Below are positions 10,621 to 20,371 of a DNA stretch of 64,000 bases, in pieces. The translations under genes and the position numbers were made by a program. The stretch's first letter is position 1. Each line of letters begins with the position of its first letter. The notes below the pieces were generated by a model. The model did no database searches, was not told where the DNA came from, and saw only the letters and a list, made by a program, of their open reading frames with translations. The DNA comes from Ptiloglossa arizonensis (Eukaryota > Arthropoda > Insecta > Hymenoptera > Colletidae): the NCBI RefSeq assembly GCF_051014685.1, contig NW_027479529.1, positions 1 through 64,000 on the forward strand, written 5' to 3'.

Positions 10621-13162
10621 AAGAAATGGTTGAGAAGACAACAAATTTTTCGCAGTTCTGCTGCTCCAAACGCTTAACCAGAATGGCCTAGGGAAAAAAT
10701 ACACATTCCGTTGTAATCGGGCGAGTTTCTACTTTCAGATGCAATAGGAATTTTTGGGTTAGGTCAATTCGTTCGCGAGATATGGGAGTTTGAAGCCAAG
10801 AAATTGTTGAGAAGGCAAAAAATTTTTCGCAATTCTGCTGCTCCAAACGCTTAACCAGAATGGCCTAGGGAAAAAATACACATACCGTTGTAATCGGGCG
10901 AGTTTCTACTTTCAGATGCAATAGGAATTTTTGGGTTAGGTCAATCCGTTCGCGAGATATGGGAGTTGAAGTCAAGAAATGGTAGAGAAGGCAAAAAATT
11001 TTTCACAATTCTGCTGCTCCACACGCTTAACCAGAATGGCCTAGGGAAAAAATACATATACCGTTGTAATCGGGCGAGTTTCTACTTTCAGATGCAATAG
11101 GAATTTTTGGGTTAGGTCAATCCGTTCGCGAAATATGGGACTTTGAAGCCAAGAAATGGTTGAGAAGGCAAAAAATTTTTCGCAATTCTGCGGCTCCAAA
11201 CGCTTAACCAGAATGGCCAAGGGAAAAAATACACATACCGTTGTAATCGGGCGAGTTTCTACTTTTAGATGCAATAGGAATGTTTGCGTTAGGTCAATCC
11301 GTTCGAGAGATATGGGAGTTTGAAACTAAGAAATGGTTGAGAAGGCGAAAAATTTTTCGCAATTCTGCTGCTGCAAACGCTTAACTAGAATGGCCTAGGG
11401 AAAAAATACACATACCGTTGTAATCGGGCGAGTTTCTACTTTCAGATGCAATAGGAATTTTTGCGTTAGGTCAATCCGTTTGCGAGATATGGGACTTTGA
11501 AGACAAGAAATGGTTGAGAAGGCAAAAAATTTTTCGCAATTCTGCTGCTCCGAACGCTTAACCAGAATGGCCTAGGGGAAAAATACACATACTGTTGTTA
11601 TCGGGCGAGTTTCTACTTTCAGATGCAACAGGAATTTTTGGTTTAGGTCAATCCGTTCGCGAGATATGGGAGTTTGAAGCTAAGAAATGGTTGAGAAGAC
11701 AACAAATTTTTCGCAGTTCTGCTGCTCCAAACGCTTAACCAGAATGGCCTAGGGAAAAAATACACATTCCGTTGTAATCGTGCGAGTTTCTACTTTCAGA
11801 TGCAATAGGAATTTTTGGGTTAGGTCAATTCGTTCGCGAGATATGGGAGTTTGAAGCCAAGAAATTGTTGAGAAGGCAAAAAATTTTTCGCAATTCTGCT
11901 GCTCCAAACGCTTAACCAGAATGGCCTAGGGAAAAAATACACATACCGTTGTAATCGGGCGAGTTTCTACTTTCAGATGCAATAGGAATTTTTGGGTTAG
12001 GTCAATCCGTTCGCGAGATATGGGAGTTGAAGTCAAGAAATGGTAGAGAAGGCAAAAAATTTTTCACAATTCTGCTGCTCCACACGCTTAACCAGAATGG
12101 CCTAGGGAAAAAATACATATACCGTTGTAATCGGGCGAGTTTCTACTTTCAGATGCAATAGGAATTTTTGGGTTAGGTCAATCCGTTTGCGAGATATGGG
12201 ACTTTGAAGCCAAGAAATGGTTGAGAAGGCAAAAAATTTTTCGCAATTCTGCGGCTCCAAACGCTTAACCAGAATGGCCAAGGGAAAAAATACACATACC
12301 GTTGTAATCGGGCGAGTTTCTACTTTCAGATGCAATAGGAATGTTTGTGTTAGGTCAATCCGTTCGCGAGATATGGGAGTTTGAAGCCAAGAAATGGTTG
12401 AGAAGGCAAAAAATTTTTCGCAATTCTGCTGCTCCAAACGCTTAACCAAAATGGCCAAGGGAAAAAATACACATACCGCTGTAATCGGGCGAGTTTCTAT
12501 TTTCAGATGCAATAGGAATTTTTGGGTTAGGTCAATCCGTTCGCGAGATATGGGAGTTTGAAGCCAAGAAATGGTAGAGAAAGCAAAAAATTTTTCACAA
12601 TTCTGCTGCTCCAAAAGCTTAACCAGAATGGCCTAGGGAAAAAATACACATACCGTTGTAATCGGGCGAGTTTCTACTTTCAGATGCAATAGGAATTTTT
12701 GCGTTAGGTCAATCCGTTCGCGAGATATGGGAGTTTGAAGCCAAGAAATGCTAGAGAAGGCAAAAAATTTTTCACAATTCTGCTGCTCCAAACGCTTAAC
12801 CAGAATGGCCAAGGGAAAAAATACACATACCGTTGTAATCGGGCGAGTTTCTACTTTCAGATGCAATAGGAATTTTTGGGTTAGGTCAATCCGTTCGCGA
12901 GATATGGGAGTTTGAAGCCAAGAAATGGTTGAGAAGGCAAAAAATTTTTCGCAATTCTACTGCTCCAAACGCTTAACCAAAATGGCCAAGGGAAAAAATA
13001 CACATACCGCTGTAATCGTGCGAGTTTCTACTTCCAGATGCAATAGGAATTTTTGGGTTAGTTCAATCCGTTCGCGAGATATGGGAGTTTGAAGACAAGA
13101 AATGGTTGAGAATGCAAAAAATTTTTCGCAATTCTGCTGCTCCAAACGCTTAACCAGAATGG

Positions 13163-14240
13163 CCTCGGGAAAAAATACACATACAGTTGTAATCGGGCGA
13201 GTTTCTACTTTCAGATGCAATAGGAATTTTTGGGTTAGGTCAATCCGTTCGCGAGATATGGGAGTTTGAAGCCAAGAAATGGTTGAGAAGGCAAAAAATT
13301 TTTCGCAATTCTGCTGCTCCAAACGCTTAACCAGAATGGCCTAGGGAAAAAATACACAAACGGTTGTAATCGGGCGAGTTTCTACTTTCAGATGCAATAG
13401 GAATTTTTGCGTTAGGTCAATCCGTTCGAGAGATATGGGAGTTTGAAACTAAGAAATGGTTGAGAAGGCGAAAAATTTTTCGCAATTCTGCTGCTCCAAA
13501 CGCTTAACTAGAATGGCCTAGGGAAAAAATACACATACCGTTGTAATCGGGCGAGTTTCTACTTTCAGATGCAATAGGAATTTTTGGGTTAGGTCAATCC
13601 GTTTGCGAGATATGGGACTTTGAAGACAAGAAATGGTTGAGAAGGCAAAAAATTTTTCGCAATTCTGCTGCTCCGAACGCTTAACCAGAATGGCCTAGGG
13701 GAAAAATACACATACTGTTGTTATCGGGCGAGTTTCTACTTTCAGATGCAACAGGAATTTTTGGTTTAGGTCAATCCGTTCGCGAGATATGGGAGTTTGA
13801 AGCTAAGAAATGGTTGAGAAGACAACAAATTTTTCGCAGTTCTGCTGCTCCAAACGCTTAACCAGAATGGCCTAGGGAAAAAATACACATTCCGTTGTAA
13901 TCGGGCGAGTTTCTACTTTCAGATGCAATAGGAATTTTTGGGTTAGGTCAATTCGTTCGCGAGATATGGGAGTTTGAAGCCAAGAAATTGTTGAGAAGGC
14001 AAAAAATTTTTCGCAATTCTGCTGCTCCAAACGCTTAACCAGAATGGCCTAGGGAAAAAATACTCATACCGTTGTAATCGGGCGAGTTTCTACTTGCAGA
14101 TGCAATAGGAATTTTTGGGTTAGGTGAATCCGTTCGCGAGATATGCGAGTTGAAGTCAAGAAATGGTAGAGAAGGCAAAAAATTTTTCACAATTCTGCTG
14201 CTCCAAACGCTTAACCAGAATGGCCTAGGGAAAAAATACA
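13163..14240 (+). repeat. 7-monomer tandem duplication, copy 1
   Basis: The segment begins with CCTCGGG and ATACAGTTG, then has the ACAAACGG, palindrome, CCGAACGC, GACAACAAA and ATTGTTGAG/ATACTCATACC monomers. It recurs at +1,238 bp (7 x 177 minus 1) as 14401-15478. The private TACTTGCAGATGC variant occurs in both copies (near 14094 and 15332), as does the 176 bp monomer. Confidence 0.82.
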
Positions 14241-14511
14241 CATACCGTTGTAATCGGGCGAGTTTCTACTTTCAGATGCAATAGGAATTTTTGGGTTAGG
14301 TCAATCCGTTTGCGAGATATGGGACTTTGAAGACAAGAAATGGTTGAGAAGGCAAAAAATTTTTCGCAATTCTGCTGCTCCGAACGCTTAACCAGAATGG
14401 CCTCGGGAAAAAATACACATACAGTTGTAATCGGGCGAGTTTCTACTTTCAGATGCAATAGGAATTTTTGGGTTAGGTCAATCCGTTCGCGAGATATGGG
14501 AGTTTGAAGCC
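14158..14511 (+). repeat. Two successive hybrid monomers at the 7-mer join
   Basis: The monomer at 14158 starts as the GGTAGAG/TTCACA class but finishes as the palindrome class (GTTTGCGAG, GGGACTTTGAAGAC). The next, at 14335, starts as the CCGAACGC class but from 14401 reads CCTCGGG and ATACAGTTG like the monomer at 13097. Together they mark two recombination joins within 250 bp. Confidence 0.8.
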
Positions 14512-15478
14512 AAGAAATGGTTGAGAAGGCAAAAAATTTTTCGCAATTCTGCTGCTCCAAACGCTTAACCAGAATGGCCTAGGGAAAAAATACACAAACG
14601 GTTGTAATCGGGCGAGTTTCTACTTTCAGATGCAATAGGAATTTTTGCGTTAGGTCAATCCGTTCGAGAGATATGGGAGTTTGAAACTAAGAAATGGTTG
14701 AGAAGGCGAAAAATTTTTCGCAATTCTGCTGCTCCAAACGCTTAACTAGAATGGCCTAGGGAAAAAATACACATACCGTTGTAATCGGGCGAGTTTCTAC
14801 TTTCAGATGCAATAGGAATTTTTGGGTTAGGTCAATCCGTTTGCGAGATATGGGACTTTGAAGACAAGAAATGGTTGAGAAGGCAAAAAATTTTTCGCAA
14901 TTCTGCTGCTCCGAACGCTTAACCAGAATGGCCTAGGGGAAAAATACACATACTGTTGTTATCGGGCGAGTTTCTACTTTCAGATGCAACAGGAATTTTT
15001 GGTTTAGGTCAATCCGTTCGCGAGATATGGGAGTTTGAAGCTAAGAAATGGTTGAGAAGACAACAAATTTTTCGCAGTTCTGCTGCTCCAAACGCTTAAC
15101 CAGAATGGCCTAGGGAAAAAATACACATTCCGTTGTAATCGGGCGAGTTTCTACTTTCAGATGCAATAGGAATTTTTGGGTTAGGTCAATTCGTTCGCGA
15201 GATATGGGAGTTTGAAGCCAAGAAATTGTTGAGAAGGCAAAAAATTTTTCGCAATTCTGCTGCTCCAAACGCTTAACCAGAATGGCCTAGGGAAAAAATA
15301 CTCATACCGTTGTAATCGGGCGAGTTTCTACTTGCAGATGCAATAGGAATTTTTGGGTTAGGTGAATCCGTTCGCGAGATATGCGAGTTGAAGTCAAGAA
15401 ATGGTAGAGAAGGCAAAAAATTTTTCACAATTCTGCTGCTCCAAACGCTTAACCAGAATGGCCTAGGGAAAAAATACA
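14401..15478 (+). repeat. 7-monomer tandem duplication, copy 2
   Basis: Counterpart of 13163-14240 at +1,238 bp. Homology to copy 1 ends near 15478. There the sequence switches to CATATACCGTTCTAATC and GCAGTAGG, the form found at 9993-10040 in A2, so normal block order resumes as A3. Confidence 0.82.
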
Positions 15479-16103
15479 TATACCGTTCTAATCGGGCGAG
15501 TTTCTACTTTCAGATGCAGTAGGAATTTTTGGGTTAGGTCAATCCGTTCGCGAGATATGGGACTTTGAAGCCAAGAAATGGTTGAGAAGGCAAAAAATTT
15601 TTCGCAATTCTGCTGCTCCAAACGCTTAACCAGAATGGCCTAGGGAAAAAATACACATACGGTTGTAATCGGGCGAGTTTCTACTTTCAGATGCAATAGG
15701 AATTTTTGGGTTAGGTCAATCCGTTCGCGAGATATGGGAGTTTGAAGCCAAGAAATGGTTGAGAAGGCGAAAAATTTTTCGCAATTCTGCTGCTGCAAAC
15801 GCTTAACTAGAATGGCCTAGGGAAAAAATACACATACCGTTGTAATCGGGCGAGTTTCTACTTTCAGATGCAATAGGAATTTTTGCGTTAGGTCAATCCG
15901 TTTGCGAGATATGGGACTTTGAAGACAAGAAATGGTTGAGAAGGCAAAAAATTTTTCGCAATTCTGCTGCTCCGAACGCTTAACCAGAATGGCCTAGGGG
16001 AAAAATTCACATACTGTTGTTATCGGGCGAGTTTCTACTTTCAGATGCAACAGGAATTTTTGGTTTAGGTCAATCCGTTCGCGAGATATGGGAGTTTGAA
16101 GCT

Positions 16104-16279
16104 AAGAAATGGTTGAGAAGACAACAAATTTTTCGCAGTTCTGCTGCTCCAAACGCTTAACCAGAATGGCCTAGGGAAAAAATACACATTCCGTTGTAAT
16201 CGGGCGAGTTTCTACTTTCAGATGCAATAGGAATTTTTGGGTTAGGTCAATCCGTTCGCGAGATATGGGAGTTGAAGTC
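16104..16279 (+). repeat. Hybrid 176 bp monomer in A3
   Basis: Left half GACAACAAA, CGCAGTTC, CATTCCG belongs to the monomer class at 10621. Right half has CAATCCG and ends GGGAGTTGAAGTC, as in the monomer two positions later in A2. The ATTGTTGAG monomer between them is missing. The crossover lies between about 16192 and 16245. Confidence 0.82.
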
Positions 16280-17340
16280 AAGAAATGGTAGAGAAGGCAA
16301 AAAATTTTTCACAATTCTGCTGCTCCACACGCTTAACCAGAATGGCCTAGGGAAAAAATACATATACCGTTGTAATCGGGCGAGTTTCTACTTTCAGATG
16401 CAATAGGAATTTTTGGGTTAGGTCAATCCGTTCGCGAAATATGGGACTTTGAAGCCAAGAAATGGTTGAGAAGGCAAAAAATTTTTCGCAATTCTGCGGC
16501 TCCAAACGCTTAACCAGAATGGCCAAGGGAAAAAATACACATACCGTTGTAATCGGGCGAGTTTCTACTTTCAGATGCAATAGGAATGTTTGCGTTAGGT
16601 CAATCCGTTCGAGAGATATGGGAGTTTGAAACTAAGAAATGGTTTAGAAGGCGAAAAATTTTTCGCAATTCTGCTGCTGCAAACGCTTAACTAGAATGGC
16701 CTAGGGAAAAAATACACATACCGTTGTAATCGGGCGAGTTTCTACTTTCAGATGCAATAGGAATTTTTGCGTTAGGTCAATCCGTTTGCGAGATATGGGA
16801 CTTTGAAGACAAGAAATGGTTGAGAAGGCAAAAAATTTTTCGCAATTCTGCTGCTCCGAACGCTTAACCAGAATGGCCTAGGGGAAAAATACACATACTG
16901 TTGTTATCGGGCGAGTTTCTACTTTCAGATGCAACAGGAATTTTTGGTTTAGGTCAATCCGTTCGCGAGATATGGGAGTTTGAAGCTAAGAAATGGTTGA
17001 GAAGACAACAAATTTTTCGCAGTTCTGCTGCTCCAAACGCTTAACCAGAATGGCCTAGGGAAAAAATACACATTCCGTTGTAATCGGGCGAGTTTCTACT
17101 TTCAGATGCAATAGGAATTTTTGGGTTAGGTCAATTCGTTCGCGAGATATGGGAGTTTGAAGCCAAGAAATTGTTGAGAAGGCAAAAAATTTTTCGCAAT
17201 TCTGCTGCTCCAAACGCTTAACCAGAATGGCCTAGGGAAAAAATACACATACCGTTGTAATCGGGCGAGTTTCTACTTTCAGATGCAATAGGAATTTTTG
17301 GGTTAGGTCAATCCGTTCGCGAGATATGGGAGTTGAAGTC

Positions 17341-17517
17341 AAGAAATGGTAGAGAAGGCAAAAAATTTTTCACAATTCTGCTGCTCCACACGCTTAACCA
17401 GAATGGCCTAGGGAAAAAATACATATACCGTTGTAATCGGGCGAGTTTCTATTTTCAGATGCAATAGGAATTTTTGGGTTAGGTCAATCCGTTCGCGAGA
17501 TATGGGAGTTTGAAGCC
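17341..17517 (+). repeat. Hybrid monomer: two-monomer deletion in A3
   Basis: Left half (GGTAGAG, TTCACA, CCACACGC, CATATACC) matches the A2 monomer at 12035. Right half (TTCTATTTTCAG at 17447-17458) matches the A2 monomer at 12389. Two intervening monomers are gone with no change of register, and the crossover lies between about 17426 and 17452. Confidence 0.85.
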
Positions 17518-19639
17518 AAGAAATGGTAGAGAAAGCAAAAAATTTTTCACAATTCTGCTGCTCCAAGAGCTTAACCAGAATGGCCTAGGGAAAAAATACA
17601 CATACCGTTGTAATCGGGCGAGTTTCTACTTTCAGATGCAATAGGAATTTTTGCGTTAGGTCAATCCGTTCGCGAGATATGGGAGTTTGAAGCCAAGAAA
17701 TGCTAGAGAAGGCAAAAAATTTTTCACAATTCTGCTGCTCCAAACGCTTAACCAGAATGGCCAAGGGAAAAAATACACATACCGTTGTAATCGGGCGAGT
17801 TTCTACTTTCAGATGCAATAGGAATTTTTGGGTTAGGTCAATCCGTTCGCGAGATATGGGAGTTTGAAGCCAAGAAATGGTTGAGAAGGCAAAAAATTTT
17901 TCGCAATTCTACTGCTCCAAACGCTTAACCAAAATGGCCAAGGGAAAAAATACACATACCGCTGTAATCGTGCGAGTTTCTACTTCCAGATGCAATAGGA
18001 ATTTTTGGGTTAGTTCAATCCGTTCGCGAGATATGGGAGTTTGAAGACAAGAAATGGTTGAGAATGCAAAAAATTTTTCGCAATTCTGCTGCTCCAAACG
18101 CTTAACCAGAATGGCCTCGGGAAAAAATACGCATACCGTTGTAATCGGGCGAGTTTCTACTTTCAGATGCAATAGGAATTTTTGGGTTAGGTCAATCCGT
18201 TCGCGAGATATGGGAGTTTGAAGCCAAGAAATGGTTGAGAAGGCATACAATTTTTCGCAATTCTGCTGATCCAAACGCTTAACCAGAATGGCCTAGGGAA
18301 AAATACACATACCGCTGTAGTCGGGCGAGTTTCTACTTTCAGATGCAATAGGAATTTTTGGGTTAGGTCAATCCGTTCGCGAGATATGGCAGTTTGAAGC
18401 CAAGAAATGGTTGAGAAGACAACAAATTTTTCGCAGTTCTGCTGCTCCAAACGCTTAACCAGAATGGCCTAGGGAAAAAATACACATTCCGTTGTAATCG
18501 GGCGAGTTTCTACTTTCAGATGCAACAGGAATTTTTGGTTTAGGTCAATCCGTTCGCGAGATATGGGAGTTCGAAGCTAAGAAATGGTTGAGAAGACAAC
18601 AAATTTTTCGCAGTTCTGCTGCTCCAAACGCTTAACCAGAATGGTCTAGGGAAAAAATACACATTCCGTTGTAATCGGGCGAGTTTCTACTTTCAGATGC
18701 AATAGGAATTTTTGGGTTAGGTCAATTCGTTCGCGAGATATGGGAGTTTGAAGCCAAGAAATTGTTGAGAAGGCAAAAAATTTTTCGCAATTCTGCTGCT
18801 CCAAACGCTTAACCAGAATGGCCTAGGGAAAAAATACACATACCGTTGTAATCGGGCGAGTTTCTACTTTCAGATGCAATAGGAATTTTTGGGTTAGGTC
18901 AATCCGTTCGCGAGATATGGGAGTTGAAGTCAAGAAATGGTAGAGAAGGCAAAAAATTTTTCACAATTCTGCTGCTCCACACGCTTAACCAGAATGGCCT
19001 AGGGAAAAAATACATATACCGTTGTAATCGGGCGAGTTTCTACTTTCAGATGCAATAGGAATTTTTGGGTTAGGTCAATCCGTTCGCGAGATATGGGACT
19101 TTGAAGCCAAGAAATGGTTGAGAAGGCAAAAAATTTTTCGCAATTCTGCGGCTCCAAACGCTTAACCAGAATGGCCAAGGGAAAAAATACACATACCGTT
19201 GTAATCGGGCGAGTTTCTACTTTCAGATGCAATAGGAATGTTTGTGTTAGGTCAATCCGTTCGCGAGATATGGGAGTTTGAAGCCAAGAAATGGTTGAGA
19301 AGGCAAAAAATTTTTCGCAATTCTGCTGCTCCAAACGCTTAACCAAAATGGCCAAGGGAAAAAATACACATACCGCTGTAATCGGGCGAGTTTCTACTTT
19401 CAGATGCAATAGGAATTTTTGGGTTAGGTCAATCCGTTCGCGAGATATGGGAGTTTGAAGCCAAGAAATGGTTGAGAAGGCAAAAAATTTTTCGCAATTC
19501 TACTGCTCCAAACGCTTAACCAAAATGGCCAAGGGAAAAAATACACATACCGCTGTAATCGTGCGAGTTTCTACTTCCAGATGCAATAGGAATTTTTGGG
19601 TTAGTTCAATCCGTTCGCGAGATATGGGAGTTTGAAGAC

Positions 19640-20371
19640 AAGAAATGGTTGAGAAGGCGAAAAATTTTTCGCAATTCTGCTGCTCCAAACGCTTAACTAG
19701 AATGGCCTAGGGAAAAAATACACATACCGTTGTAATCGGGCGAGTTTCTACTTTCAGATGCAATAGGAATTTTTGCGTTAGGTCAATCCGATCGAGAGAT
19801 ATGGGAGTTTGAAGCTAAGAAATGGTTGAGAAGGCAAAAAATTTTTCACAATTCTGCTGCTCCAAACGCTTAACCAGAATGGCCTAGGGAAAAAATACAC
19901 ATACCGTTGTGGTCCGGCGAGTTTCTACTTTCAGATGCAATAGGAATTTTTGGGTTAGGTCAATCCGTTCGCGAGATATGGGAGTTTGAAGCCAAGAAAT
20001 GGTTGAGAAGGCAAAAAATTTTTCGCAATTCTGCTGCTCCAAACGCTTAACCAGAATGGCCTAGGGAAAAAATACACCTACGGTTGTAATCGGGCGAGTT
20101 TCTACTTTCAGATGCAATAGGAATTTTTGCGTTAGGTCAATCCGTTCGAGAGATATGGGAGTTTGAAACTAAGAAATGGTTGAGAAGGCAAAAAATTTTT
20201 CACAATTCTGCTGCTCCAAACGCTTATCCAGAATTGCCTAGGGAAAAAATACACATACCGTTGTAGTCGGGCGAGTTTCTACTTTCAGATGCAATAGGAA
20301 TTTTTGGGTTAGGTCAATCCGTTCGCGAGTTATGGGAGTTTCAAGACAAGAAATGGTTGACAAGGCGAAAA
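19640..20371 (+). repeat. Return of the left HOR type (about 4 monomers)
   Basis: This segment reproduces the order CGATCGAGAG; GTGGTC (here GTGGTCCGG); TACGGTTG with TTGCGTTAGG and GAAACT; GCTTATCC with GAGTTATGGG and TCAAGAC. The same order is seen at about 536-1260 and 3191-3916. It ends with the last perfect-palindrome monomer (20348). It is the rightmost piece of left-domain sequence that I can find. Confidence 0.82.

Larger units (their letters stand above)
9206..14688 (+). repeat. Large HOR block A2 (31 monomers)
   Basis: Second copy of the A block. Against A1 it has lost one monomer (hybrid at 10444-10620). It has gained a 7-monomer local duplication near its right end, where A1 has a 5-monomer one. 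Monomer order and private markers otherwise follow A1, including three 176 bp monomers ending at 9912, 10973 and 12034. Segment 11041-13322 is almost base-for-base the same as 5911-8192 (offset 5,130 bp), which points to a recent duplication. Confidence 0.85.
14689..19639 (+). repeat. Large HOR block A3 (28 monomers, 4,951 bp)
   Basis: Third, most edited copy of the A block. It lacks the CTGTTCCAAACG/CCTAGTG monomer present in A1 and A2, one ATTGTTGAG monomer (hybrid at 16104), and two monomers at the 17341 hybrid. The two lost near 17341 are represented again further right (18999-19409), so material has also been re-copied. The region 18187-18650 carries private changes (GGCATACAATTTTTC, GATCCAAACG, one A fewer at 18297-18303). 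Confidence 0.78.
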
